Source of the DNA: CAMFTQ01 sp051881615
GTDB taxonomy: Bacteria > Bacillota > Clostridia > Oscillospirales > Acutalibacteraceae
Length of the DNA: 33,799 bases
Assembly (NCBI GenBank): GCA_051881615.1
Contig: JBJEQF010000027.1
Coordinates: forward strand, 1-33,799
Direction: 5' to 3'
The notes below the pieces were generated by a model. It saw only the letters and a list, made by a program, of their open reading frames with translations. It searched no databases and had not been told where the DNA came from. A program made the translations under genes and the position numbers. Position 1 is the first letter of the stretch. Each line of letters starts with the position of its first letter. Positions 7,067 to 15,443 of the stretch are shown piece after piece.

Positions 7067-8569
7067 ATGCTCAACGATTTTTACAAGCATTTTAAAAGCG
7101 GAACAGACATAAGGGGAGTTGCAAGCGAGGGCGTAGAGGGACAGGCTGTCAATATGACAGACGAGGTTGTGTCAAAAATGGCAAAGGGCTTTGCTCTGTG
7201 GCTTTCTGATAAGGTTTCTAAAAAGGTAAATGAATTGACTGTTTCTGTCGGACGTGACAGCAGAATATCAGGACCTCGCATTATGAGCGTGGTGTGCGAT
7301 ACATTTGTAAAGGCAGGAATCAGTGTTATTAACTGCGGTCTTGCGTCTACTCCGTCAATGTTTATGACAACCGTTGATTTAGAATGTGACGGTGCTGTGC
7401 AGATTACCGCAAGCCACCACCCCTTTAACAGAAACGGTCTGAAATTCTTTACACGTGAGGGTGGTCTTGAGGGCAGTGATATTGAAGAAATCCTGCTTTA
7501 TGCCCAGAACGATGCTGTTTTAGAGAATACAGACGGCGGAAAAGTTACAGCTGTTGATTATATGAGCCGTTACAGCGAGCATTTGTGCGATATGATTAAA
7601 AAGGCTGTTAATGCCGACAATTACGAAAAACCGCTTGAGGGCTTTAAAATCGTAGTAGACGCAGGCAACGGTGTGGGCGGCTTTTATGCCGATAAGGTGT
7701 TAAAGGTTTTAGGTGCTGACACAACAGGCAGCCGATATTTAGAGCCTGACGGAATGTTCCCTAATCACGTGCCGAACCCCGAGGATAAAACGGCTATGGC
7801 TTCAATCTGTGAGGCTGTGCGTGAAAATAATGCAGATTTAGGCGTAATCTTCGACACAGACGTTGACAGAGGCGGCGCTGTAGACAGCAGCGGAAACGAA
7901 ATCAACAGAAACAGACTTGTAGCCGCCGCCGCCGCAATAGCTCTTGAAAATTGTAAGGGCGGAACAATCGTTACAGACTCAATCACATCAAGCGGTCTTA
8001 AGGAGTTTATTGAAAAGAATTTAGGCGGAAAGCATTACAGATACAGACGAGGCTATAAAAATGTAATAGATAAGGCACTGGAGCTTAATTCTCAGGGAAT
8101 AGACTGCCCCTTGGCTATCGAAACCTCAGGCCACGCAGCTATGAGAGAAAACTATTTTCTCGATGACGGCGCATACCTTTGCACAAAAATTATTATCAAA
8201 ATGGCACAGCTCAAAAAAGAGGGCAAAAGCCTTGAAACATTGACAGCCGAGCTTAAAGAGCCTATAGAAGCAAAGGAAATAAGAATAAAGATTACAGAGC
8301 CTGATTTCAAGGAATACGGCTTAAAGGTTATTTCTGATTTAGAAAAATATGCGGCCGCACAGGACGGCTGGACATTGGCAGACGACAGCAGAGAGGGTGT
8401 GCGTGTATCCTTCGGCAAAAATGACGGTGACGGCTGGTTTTTGCTAAGACTGTCTGTTCACGACCCGATTATGCCGTTAAATATTGAAAGCGACACAAAG
8501 GGCGGCGTGGATATCATTCTGTCAAAGCTCACCGAATTTTTAAAAACAGCAAAGGGACTTAAGTTTTAA
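7067..8569 (+). CDS. Phosphomannomutase/phosphoglucomutase family enzyme
   Basis: 500 aa alpha-D-phosphohexomutase, which interconverts hexose 1- and 6-phosphates through a phosphoserine. S116 in TASHHPFNRNG is the phosphorylated serine; the family norm is TASHNP, so the second residue after Ser-His is standard Pro but Asn is replaced by His. The Mg-binding loop DTDVDR has D263, D265 and D267. The sugar-recognition loop is ETSGH (352-356), where GEESGH or GEMSGH is usual. The C-terminal phosphate loop is probably DSREGVRV. All four domains are present at normal length. Mannose versus glucose specificity, or a GlmM-like role, cannot be settled from sequence alone. It is monocistronic, with its own promoter and terminator. 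Confidence 0.9.
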   Translation: MLNDFYKHFKSGTDIRGVASEGVEGQAVNMTDEVVSKMAKGFALWLSDKVSKKVNELTVSVGRDSRISGPRIMSVVCDTFVKAGISVINCGLASTPSMFMTTVDLECDGAVQITASHHPFNRNGLKFFTREGGLEGSDIEEILLYAQNDAVLENTDGGKVTAVDYMSRYSEHLCDMIKKAVNADNYEKPLEGFKIVVDAGNGVGGFYADKVLKVLGADTTGSRYLEPDGMFPNHVPNPEDKTAMASICEAVRENNADLGVIFDTDVDRGGAVDSSGNEINRNRLVAAAAAIALENCKGGTIVTDSITSSGLKEFIEKNLGGKHYRYRRGYKNVIDKALELNSQGIDCPLAIETSGHAAMRENYFLDDGAYLCTKIIIKMAQLKKEGKSLETLTAELKEPIEAKEIRIKITEPDFKEYGLKVISDLEKYAAAQDGWTLADDSREGVRVSFGKNDGDGWFLLRLSVHDPIMPLNIESDTKGGVDIILSKLTEFLKTAKGLKF

Positions 8570-8606
8570 TTTGTTGAACGTCTGAATAAAACGATTATAT
8601 AAAAAG

Positions 8607-8643
8607 ATACCCCTGCAAGCCAAAAGCCTGTAGGGGTATTTTG
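8607..8643. terminator. Terminator between convergent genes
   Basis: ATACCCCT (8607-8614) pairs with AGGGGTAT (8632-8639), with partial pairing inside and a T-run after. It lies between the rightward mutase and the leftward M23 gene. Confidence 0.75.
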
Positions 8644-8703
8644 CCCCTATAAACGAAACGAGGGCAAGTTTTTCCTTAATAAATATATGCAAAAGAAATC
8701 TGC

Positions 8704-9483
8704 TTATTCATTATTGGCAATCACGGTCAGCGGGTCAATATACTGGTTGTCAACCTTTATTTCAATGTGAATATGCTTGTTGTCGGCTGATTCTGACGGA
8801 ATTTCACCGACAGTACCGAGCTTTTCACCGGCTTTTACCGTATCGCCTGATGAAAGGCTTGGCTTGTTCATTCCGCAGTAAAGTATTGTAAGGTTGTCTG
8901 ACTCCACCGCAACTACTGTTCCGAACATTGCGTCGTTATAAACCTCCTTGACGTTGCCGTCAGTCATTGCAAAAATCTCTTCATTTTCACCGCACTTAAA
9001 GTCAACGCCTGTGTGCGCTCTGTAATCGTCCATAGTTTTGCTTTTAACGGCAGTTTCACTGTACTGCTTCTGGACTGTCGGATTTTTTACGGGGTAATTT
9101 AACGTGCTGTCAACAGCCAGCATCGCCTTTAACACGCTTTTTGTTTCGGGCTGCTCTGAATTTGGCTCTGTTTCCTGTGCATTAGTCTTAGGCTCTGTTT
9201 CAGGCTCTGTAGCAATTGTTGTTTCTTCCTGAGTTGACAGCTGTGTTTCTGAATTTGTTGTTTCTTCGGCTGTAACTCCCGTAACGTCATTGTCGGTTTT
9301 TGCCGTAACGGAATTAAGGGATGATTTATAGCCTTGACTGTTTGATTGCTTTGTGTAGTCGCTCACGCTGACATATGCCGACCATATAGCCATACTTATC
9401 GCCACAATGCAGACAGATAATGCAGTATAAAAACCTATTTTTTCACTTTTACTTCTTCTTTTTTCATAGCTGTATTTGCTCAT
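8704..9483 (-). CDS. Membrane-anchored LytM/M23 peptidase-domain protein (SpoIIQ-like)
   Basis: 259 aa. It has a basic N-terminus, one membrane helix (about residues 17-38), a Thr/Glu-rich extracellular linker (about 55-115) and a C-terminal LytM domain. The zinc motifs are present: H157-x3-D161 (HTGVD) and H237-x-H239 (HIHIEI). The LYxHL position, which carries the supporting catalytic His in active LytM enzymes, reads LYCGM, so that His is Gly. Loss of this residue is a feature of SpoIIQ-type proteins, in which LytM domains serve as scaffolds. The single membrane helix also fits SpoIIQ, but no sporulation neighbour is visible. The ribosome site GGAGGTG is part of the hairpin at 9487-9523. 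Confidence 0.8.
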   Translation of the reverse strand: MSKYSYEKRRSKSEKIGFYTALSVCIVAISMAIWSAYVSVSDYTKQSNSQGYKSSLNSVTAKTDNDVTGVTAEETTNSETQLSTQEETTIATEPETEPKTNAQETEPNSEQPETKSVLKAMLAVDSTLNYPVKNPTVQKQYSETAVKSKTMDDYRAHTGVDFKCGENEEIFAMTDGNVKEVYNDAMFGTVVAVESDNLTILYCGMNKPSLSSGDTVKAGEKLGTVGEIPSESADNKHIHIEIKVDNQYIDPLTVIANNE

Positions 9484-9486
9484 AAA

Positions 9487-9523
9487 AAAGCACCTCCGTC
9501 CTTAGTATTGACCGAGGTGCTTT
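9487..9523 (-). terminator. Intra-operon terminator that contains the M23 ribosome site
   Basis: Reading leftward, AAAGCACCTC (9523-9514) pairs with GAGGTGCTTT (9496-9487), followed by a T-run that ends at the ATG of the M23 gene. The 3' arm includes GGAGGTG, the only good ribosome-binding sequence for that gene. Termination and start-site masking would therefore use the same stem. Confidence 0.75.
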
Positions 9524-9554
9524 GTTGTATGCAGTTTATTATTATATGAAATAC

Positions 9555-10973
9555 CTATCGGCTGTTGTCTGACGCTTTTGCTGTCAAAAGTAAATCCTTT
9601 GTGTCGATAACAAGATCGCCGTTTATATCTGCGGCGGTAAAATACACTCCTGTGAGTCCGTTTCTTTCACCTAATATGTAATCAAAAACAGCTTTTTTAT
9701 CCCTCGAATTTACATTACCCTCGCCTGTGCAGTCGCCCTTGATTATTAAAGTGTATTCAGCTTTGCCGTTATCATTTGAAAACACAGCCGTCATACCTGT
9801 GCCGACATTTCCTGTTTTTCTGATTTTTCCTTTATAATACAAGGCAAAATCGCAATTAAAGCTTATTTTCTTTTTGAGCTGTGATACGGTTGTGCCGACA
9901 GTTATATTTGAAATTATTTTTTCGCTGTTGTCAACAGAGTATTCACTGCTTGATACTGATAAGTCGTGTTTATTTGCAACAATCTCTGTATGCAAAGGTG
10001 AGGTCGGTGCTGTTGATTTCGGAATTTCTGCTGTAATAAGCTTTTCCTTGCTGATTTCACTTACGGTAGTCTGATTGCCGCTGTGCTTTAACAAATATAG
10101 CTTTGAGTTAAAAAGTGCAATATCATCGGCACTTACAGCGGTTGAGGTCAGAAGCTCCTTGCTGTTCAGACTGTATGTAAAGGCGGTTTCGCCGTCAAGA
10201 CATACCACGCAGTCGTTATCGGCGGTTACTTTGATGGCACTCGGCTTGACTGAGCGTGTATCAAAAGCTAAATTTACCTTGTTGTCAATACAGCTGTAGA
10301 CATTTGAAAAGCTGTCGCAAAGCAGATTTTTCTGCAACGGCTTGAACGGATAACGGTTATTAACCTCAAGTCCTGTGTCTGATATACTGTTATTCATTAT
10401 GAAAAGCAGGCTGTCGCAGACGGCGTAAATTTTATTGTTCTGAACAAAAAGCTGGGTAATAGCTGAACCGCAGTCAAAATCTTTGAGCGCAGTCCCGTTT
10501 TTATCATACATTTTAATACTTTTTCTGTAGTTTTTATGCGAAAGATAGATGTTGCCGAGGCTGTCAAAGGCTATCGTGTTTTTGTTTGTCAGCGAAATAT
10601 CCCTGATAACGGTTGTGTTGTAAAAGCCGTCATAGCTGTCGGGTGCTACGGCACTTATCAGAATTGAATTTACATCACCGTCAAAGCTGTTTCGGCAAAA
10701 ATAGAATTTACCGCCGCAGTATGAATATGAAGAGATGTTATCGCCGAATTGAACAGAAATATCATATTTATCGGTATCAAGGCTTTTGATTTTTGCACAT
10801 TTGCCGTTTATATCAACAATAAACAGATGCTTGTCCGTCGCCAAAAGACGGCAGTCGGCAGAAAATCCGCTTAGCGAATATGACGACAGAGCAAGCGACT
10901 TAACGCAAAGGCAGGAAAATATTGTGATTAAAGACAGCAAAACAGTTATTGAATAAAATATCTGCTGTTTCAT
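9555..10973 (-). CDS. Secreted dockerin-containing protein with repeat-rich (propeller-like) N-terminal region
   Basis: 472 aa. The signal peptide ends at about A28 (SLA). Residues ~30-310 hold repeated short strands with aspartate/glycine turns, for example KHLFIVDINGKCAKI and GNIYLSHKNYRKSIKMYD. This pattern suggests a beta-propeller, though I cannot assign the family firmly. Residues ~345-410 are a small Ig-like module of the type that often precedes dockerins. Residues 413-472 form a type I dockerin with two calcium loops. The first (DCTGEGNVNSRD) has Thr and Glu at positions usually Asn and Asp. The second (DINGDLVIDTKD) has Leu at the usual Gly. It should attach to a cohesin scaffold outside the cell. 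It may be cotranscribed with the M23 gene. Confidence 0.8.
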   Translation of the reverse strand: MKQQIFYSITVLLSLITIFSCLCVKSLALSSYSLSGFSADCRLLATDKHLFIVDINGKCAKIKSLDTDKYDISVQFGDNISSYSYCGGKFYFCRNSFDGDVNSILISAVAPDSYDGFYNTTVIRDISLTNKNTIAFDSLGNIYLSHKNYRKSIKMYDKNGTALKDFDCGSAITQLFVQNNKIYAVCDSLLFIMNNSISDTGLEVNNRYPFKPLQKNLLCDSFSNVYSCIDNKVNLAFDTRSVKPSAIKVTADNDCVVCLDGETAFTYSLNSKELLTSTAVSADDIALFNSKLYLLKHSGNQTTVSEISKEKLITAEIPKSTAPTSPLHTEIVANKHDLSVSSSEYSVDNSEKIISNITVGTTVSQLKKKISFNCDFALYYKGKIRKTGNVGTGMTAVFSNDNGKAEYTLIIKGDCTGEGNVNSRDKKAVFDYILGERNGLTGVYFTAADINGDLVIDTKDLLLTAKASDNSR

Positions 10974-11159
10974 ATAATCACCGCCAAAAGAATTATTACT
11001 ACAAATCTATCATATTTTGAAAAGCGGCAGTGTATCAGTTGCACTTTTTCACAAAAACATCTTATTGTTTAATGTTTTTCAGAAAAATTTTACAGAATTC
11101 CCATAATTATCTATATTAAATAGTTTTTATCATTACAAACAAAAAAATCTATAAAAACT

Positions 11160-11189
11160 ATTGCAAATTGCAATAAAACGTGTTAATAT
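11160..11189 (+). promoter_or_regulatory. Promoter with overlapping palindrome, sugar ABC operon
   Basis: -35 TTGCAA (11161-11166), 17-bp spacer and -10 TAATAT (11184-11189) with an upstream TG (extended -10). A perfect 7-1-7 palindrome ATTGCAAATTGCAAT (11160-11174) covers the -35. It is placed as a repressor operator would be, but the regulator is not in the window. Confidence 0.6.
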
Positions 11190-11215
11190 TAGCTTAAGCC
11201 AATAAGCGGCCAAAC

Positions 11216-11240
11216 GGTGAGCTACTCACCAATAATTTTT
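11216..11240 (+). promoter_or_regulatory. Leader hairpin before the sugar-binding protein gene
   Basis: GGTGAG (11216-11221) pairs with CTCACC (11225-11230) around a 3-base loop, followed by AATAATTTTT. It could be an attenuator or a 5' stabilising stem, and ends about 20 bases before the ribosome site. Confidence 0.45.
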
Positions 11241-11261
11241 AAAGAATTGAGGTAAAAAATT

Positions 11262-12605
11262 ATGCGCAAAATTTCAAAAATCCTCGCCTTAGCTATGGCA
11301 GGATGTATGATGGCATCAGCCTTTGCAGGCTGTACGGACGGCGGCGGCACAGCCGGCACGGGCGACGAGGCTGCAAAGGGTCAGGTTTATTACCTGAACT
11401 TCAAGCCTGAGCAGGATAAGCAGTGGCAGGATCTTGCTAAAAAGTACAAGGAAGAAAAGGGTGTTGACGTTAGGGTTGTTACAGCTGCTTCCGGTACTTA
11501 TGAGGATACTCTCAAGGCTGAAATCGCAAAGTCAGACGCTCCTACAATGTTCCAGGTAAACGGCCCTGTTGGTCTTGCTTCCTGGAAGGATTACTGCTAT
11601 GATCTTAAGGACAGTGCAGTTTACAAGCAGGTTAAGAGCGACGACTTCGTTCTGAAATCAGGCGAAGAGGTTTCGGGCGTAGCTTACGTTATCGAAACAT
11701 ACGGCATCATCTACAACAAAACATTACTTGACAAATACTTAAAGACAGACGGCGCTGTAGTTAAGTCAGCAGAAGAAATCAACAGCTTTGCAAAGCTTAA
11801 GGCAGTTGTTGAGGACATTCAGGCTAAGAAAGACACATTAGGCATCAAGGGCGCATTCACATCAGCAGGTATGGATAGTTCATCTGACTGGAGATTCAAG
11901 ACTCACCTTGCAAACCTCCCGATTTACTACGAATACAAGGCTGACAACATCGGCTCAACAGAGGCTATCAAGGGCACATACCTTGACAACTACAAGATGA
12001 TTTGGGACCTCTACATCAACAACGCAACCTGCGACAAGAAGCTCCTTTCATCAAAGACAGGCGACGACGCAGCAGCTGAATTTGCTCTCGGCGAGGCAGT
12101 ATTCTATCAGAACGGTACATGGGCTTACGGCGACTGCACAAAGGAAGGCATTAAGGACGAAGAGCTTGGTATGCTCCCAATCTACATCGGCGTTGAGGGC
12201 GAAGAAAATCAGGCACTCTGCACAGGCTCAGAGAACTACTGGTGCGTAAACAAGAAGGCTTCTGAGGCTGACATCAAAGCAACTCTTGACTTTATGGAGT
12301 GGTGCATTACTTCTGACACGGGCAGAAAGTGCATGGCTACAGAGATGAACTTCTTAACACCTTTCAAGTCATTCGACGACGGCTATATGCCAGAGAACCC
12401 GCTTGTTGATATTGCTGAACAGTATATCAAGGACGGCAAAACACCTGTTTCTTGGAACTTCCCGACAATGCCAAGTGAAGCTTGGAAAGACGGCGTAGGC
12501 AGCGCACTTCTTGAGTACGCTCAGGGTACAGGCGACTGGAGCAAGGTTAAGACTGCATTTGTTGACGGCTGGGCAAAGGAGTACAAGGCAGTAAACAATA
12601 AGTAA
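11262..12605 (+). CDS. Carbohydrate ABC transporter substrate-binding lipoprotein
   Basis: 447 aa family 1 extracellular solute-binding protein. The signal peptide ends in a lipobox (AFAGC) with C24 as the lipid anchor, followed by a Gly/Thr spacer. The mature protein shows the usual two-lobe pattern, with AEIAKSDAPTMFQVNG in the first lobe and a C-terminal helix-rich region. The layout resembles maltodextrin or oligosaccharide binders, but the sugar cannot be fixed from sequence. The ribosome site is GAGGT, nine bases before the ATG. A terminator follows, so binding protein should outnumber permeases. Two permease genes lie directly downstream. Proximity to dockerin and starch-binding-like proteins suggests uptake of released oligosaccharides (inference). 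Confidence 0.9.
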   Translation: MRKISKILALAMAGCMMASAFAGCTDGGGTAGTGDEAAKGQVYYLNFKPEQDKQWQDLAKKYKEEKGVDVRVVTAASGTYEDTLKAEIAKSDAPTMFQVNGPVGLASWKDYCYDLKDSAVYKQVKSDDFVLKSGEEVSGVAYVIETYGIIYNKTLLDKYLKTDGAVVKSAEEINSFAKLKAVVEDIQAKKDTLGIKGAFTSAGMDSSSDWRFKTHLANLPIYYEYKADNIGSTEAIKGTYLDNYKMIWDLYINNATCDKKLLSSKTGDDAAAEFALGEAVFYQNGTWAYGDCTKEGIKDEELGMLPIYIGVEGEENQALCTGSENYWCVNKKASEADIKATLDFMEWCITSDTGRKCMATEMNFLTPFKSFDDGYMPENPLVDIAEQYIKDGKTPVSWNFPTMPSEAWKDGVGSALLEYAQGTGDWSKVKTAFVDGWAKEYKAVNNK

Positions 12606-12650
12606 TTTAATTTTGCGATACGTGTTTGACTATCAATAAATGAATAGGAG

Positions 12651-12683
12651 AAGGAGTGGACGTATCCTCGTTCACTCCTTTTT
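12651..12683 (+). terminator. Attenuating terminator inside the ABC operon
   Basis: AAGGAGTG (12651-12658) pairs with CACTCCTT (12673-12680), with a small inner CG/CG pair and a T-run 12679-12683. No promoter is apparent before the permeases, so partial read-through is expected. Confidence 0.8.
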
Positions 12684-12705
12684 CAAATGACAAAAGGTAA
12701 AAATT

Positions 12706-13548
12706 ATGAGCAAAGCAATCAAAAAGTATTTTCCTATATTTGCATTGCCGACGCTGGCTGCGTTTATAATCGGCTTTATAGTGCCGTTTATAATGGGTGT
12801 GTATCTCTCTTTTTGTAAATTCACAACCGTAACAGACGCAACCTTTGTAGGATTTGCAAATTATACCGATATTTTCAGTGACGAGCAGTTTATATATTCG
12901 CTGTGGTTTACCGTTGCGTTTACCGTGGTATCAATCATCACGATAAATCTGCTTGCTTTCTCTGTTGCGCTTTTACTTACAAAGGGCATCAGAGGTACAA
13001 ACATTTTCAGAACAGTGTTCTTTATGCCAAACCTTATCGGCGGTATTGTGCTGGGCTACATCTGGCAGCTTCTGATAAACGGTGTTTTAGGCTATTTTGA
13101 TGTAACAATCACCTTCAGCGCACAGTACGGCTTCTGGGGACTTATCGTTCTTATGAACTGGCAGCAAATCGGCTATATGATGATTATCTATATTGCCGGT
13201 ATTCAGAACATACCGGGCGATCTGCTTGAGGCTGCCCGCATAGACGGCGCAACAAACGGACAGATTTTAAGAAAAATCATCATTCCTATGTCGATGCCGT
13301 CAATCACAATCTGCACATTCTTAACACTTACAAACTCGTTCAAGCTTTTCGACCAGAACCTGTCGCTGACAAACGGCGAGCCGTCAGGCGGTACGGAAAT
13401 GCTTGCACTCAATATTTACAAAACCTTCTACGGACGAGTAGGCTTTGAGGGCGTAGGACAGGCAAAGGCTGTTATATTCTTTATACTTGTTGCAGGAATT
13501 GCCCTGACCCAGCTCTACTTCACACGCCGCAAGGAGGTGCAGCAATAA
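12706..13548 (+). CDS. Sugar ABC transporter permease (MalF-like)
   Basis: 280 aa with about six membrane helices. The cytoplasmic EAA loop, which contacts the ATPase, reads EAARIDGATNGQILRKIIIP near residues 178-197, as in carbohydrate-type permeases. Ribosome site AAAGGT. It overlaps the next permease by one base (TAATG), so the two are translationally coupled. It forms the membrane pore together with the next gene's product. Confidence 0.93.
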   Translation: MSKAIKKYFPIFALPTLAAFIIGFIVPFIMGVYLSFCKFTTVTDATFVGFANYTDIFSDEQFIYSLWFTVAFTVVSIITINLLAFSVALLLTKGIRGTNIFRTVFFMPNLIGGIVLGYIWQLLINGVLGYFDVTITFSAQYGFWGLIVLMNWQQIGYMMIIYIAGIQNIPGDLLEAARIDGATNGQILRKIIIPMSMPSITICTFLTLTNSFKLFDQNLSLTNGEPSGGTEMLALNIYKTFYGRVGFEGVGQAKAVIFFILVAGIALTQLYFTRRKEVQQ

Positions 13549-14396
13549 TGACAAACGCACGTAAATCAAAGCACGGGATTCTGCTGACTATTGTGCTGTC
13601 AGTCATTTCAGTGCTGTATATGTTTCCTATAGTGCTTGTAGTAATCAATTCTTTTAAGAAAAAAGCATACATCAGCCGTGCGCCGTTTGAAATTCCGACA
13701 GGCAAGGCGTTTGTAGGACTTGAAAACTACATTAACGGCATAGAGAAAATCGACTTTTTCAGAGTAGTTTTCAACTCTGTGTTTATCACAGTCGGCTCTG
13801 TAGCCGTAATCATCATCTGCACGTCAATGTGCGCGTGGTACATCACAAGAGTAAACAGCAAATTCTGTAAGGCACTGTACTATCTGTTTGTATTTTCAAT
13901 GGTAGTGCCGTTTCAGATGGTAATGTTTACATTGTCAAAAACATCTGATATGCTCGGACTTAACACTCCCTGGGGCATTATCGTAGTATATCTCGGCTTT
14001 GGAGCGGGACTTGCGGTGTTTATGTTCTGCGGCTTTGTCAAATCGATACCGCTTGAAATTGAAGAAGCGGCGATGATAGACGGCTGCAACCCGCTGCAAA
14101 CGTTCTTTATGATAGTACTGCCAATCTTAAAGCCGACCTGCATTTCAGTTTCTATACTACAGGCAATGTGGATATGGAACGACTACCTGCTGCCAACGCT
14201 TGTACTGAACGTCAAGGAGGGCTACATCACAATTCCGATGGCAATTCAGCTTATCAGTAACGGAAGCTACGGCTCAAAAGAAATGGGAATAATGATGGCA
14301 ATGCTCGTAATGGCAATATTGCCGATAATCATATTCTATCTGATATGCCAAAAGCACATCATAGAGGGTGTAGTAGCAGGCGCAGTAAAGGGATAA
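13548..14396 (+). CDS. Sugar ABC transporter permease (MalG-like)
   Basis: 282 aa with six predicted membrane helices. The EAA loop is EEAAMIDGCNPLQTFFMIVL near residues 171-190. It starts at the A of the previous stop codon (TAATG), which indicates coupling. No ATPase gene follows; a strong terminator closes the operon. As in many Firmicute sugar importers, a shared MsmK/MalK-type ATPase encoded elsewhere is expected. Confidence 0.93.
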   Translation: MTNARKSKHGILLTIVLSVISVLYMFPIVLVVINSFKKKAYISRAPFEIPTGKAFVGLENYINGIEKIDFFRVVFNSVFITVGSVAVIIICTSMCAWYITRVNSKFCKALYYLFVFSMVVPFQMVMFTLSKTSDMLGLNTPWGIIVVYLGFGAGLAVFMFCGFVKSIPLEIEEAAMIDGCNPLQTFFMIVLPILKPTCISVSILQAMWIWNDYLLPTLVLNVKEGYITIPMAIQLISNGSYGSKEMGIMMAMLVMAILPIIIFYLICQKHIIEGVVAGAVKG

Positions 14397-14423
14397 TTTA
14401 AAATTCTGAATAATTCAAAAAAA

Positions 14424-14459
14424 TCCGCCTTCCCGAAGTCAGGGAGGGCGGAGTATTTT
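14424..14459 (+). terminator. Terminator of the sugar ABC operon
   Basis: An 11-bp stem (14424-14434 / 14442-14452, one G-T pair) rich in G and C has a 7-base loop and is followed by AGTATTTTG. Confidence 0.85.
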
Positions 14460-14470
14460 GTTAAATGAAT

Positions 14471-14496
14471 AATGAATGATGAAAAATGAATGATGA
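14471..14496 (+). repeat. Short direct repeat AATGAATGATGA
   Basis: Two copies (14471-14482, 14485-14496) lie in an A/T/G-only stretch just after the operon terminator. Probably simple-sequence slippage. Confidence 0.5.
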
Positions 14497-14547
14497 ATAA
14501 TTATAGCACATAGCTCAGCTGTTGAAAGAAATACAATAATTCAAACA

Positions 14548-15180
14548 TCAAAACCCGCTTTTCTCTTTCTGTTCAAGGTAGCTTACAATCAAATCTACAA
14601 CCTGTTGCTTGCCTAACTTACTGCTGTCAATGCACAAATCGTAATTTTCAGCCATACCCCACCTGTGACCTGAGTAAAAGCTGTAGTAATTTGCACGTGT
14701 TTTGTCTGTTTTTGTCACAATCTGCTCCGCACGTGCCTCGTCAACATTATGCACCTTAACGGCACGTTCCGTTCTGTAATCAAGATTAGCGTGAATAAAC
14801 ACACTCACGCAGTTTCTGTTGTCAGAAAGAATATAGTCAGCGCATCTGCCTACAATAACGCACGGGCCTTTCTCGGCAAGCTGCTTGATAATTTTATGCT
14901 GTAGTATGTAGAGCTTGTCATTAACAGGCAAATCGCCCATAGAAGAAAACCCGTTGCCAAGGCTGAAAAGTCCCATAGAAAGCGAGTAGAGCAGGCTGTT
15001 TGTGGCACGTTCATCAACATTTTCAAAAATTTTCGGGTCAACTCCACTTTCCTTAGCGGCAAGCGAAATAAGCTCCTTGTCATAAAAATCAATGCCGAGC
15101 CTTTCGGCAAGCGCCTGACCGATTTCTCTGCCGCCGCTGCCAAACTGGCGGGCAATGGTGATAATATATTTACAGCTCAT
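14548..15180 (-). CDS. Cytidylate-kinase-like family protein
   Basis: 210 aa. The ATG at 15180 has AAGAGGTG five bases upstream, while an earlier in-frame ATG (15219) has none. The N-terminus IITIARQFGSGGREIG is the altered P-loop typical of the cytidylate kinase-2 (PF13189) group. It is followed by FYDKELI, a helical insert, VIVGRCADYIL and a C-terminal YDLCIDSSKLG segment. This group is related to Cmk but is not the housekeeping cytidylate kinase, and its substrate is unsettled. Monocistronic and leftward; it faces the ABC operon tail to tail. Confidence 0.82.
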   Translation of the reverse strand: MSCKYIITIARQFGSGGREIGQALAERLGIDFYDKELISLAAKESGVDPKIFENVDERATNSLLYSLSMGLFSLGNGFSSMGDLPVNDKLYILQHKIIKQLAEKGPCVIVGRCADYILSDNRNCVSVFIHANLDYRTERAVKVHNVDEARAEQIVTKTDKTRANYYSFYSGHRWGMAENYDLCIDSSKLGKQQVVDLIVSYLEQKEKSGF

Positions 15181-15400
15181 AAGAACACCTCTTAACAATT
15201 TATATGGTATAAATGACAATTATATTAAAGAAGATTATATCACATAAATACAAAAAAATCATTACAAAATTAAGAAAATATTATATTTGTATAAAATATA
15301 TAAAAACCTTTACTGCAATTTATGTAAAATAACAATAGATTAAATTTTTCTGAATAGAGCCTTTTCCGGTGAGGAGTATTAACAAAAAATTAAAAAAATA

Positions 15401-15429
15401 TTGACAATAAACCGCACATATGGTAATAT
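15401..15429 (+). promoter_or_regulatory. Strong extended -10 promoter for the giant surface protein
   Basis: Perfect -35 TTGACA (15401-15406), 17-bp spacer and TGgTAATAT extended -10 (15421-15429). Transcription should begin near 15436, just before the structured leader. The rest of 15181-15400 is very AT-rich and holds no gene. Confidence 0.8.
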
Positions 15430-15443
15430 TCTTATAAGAATAA

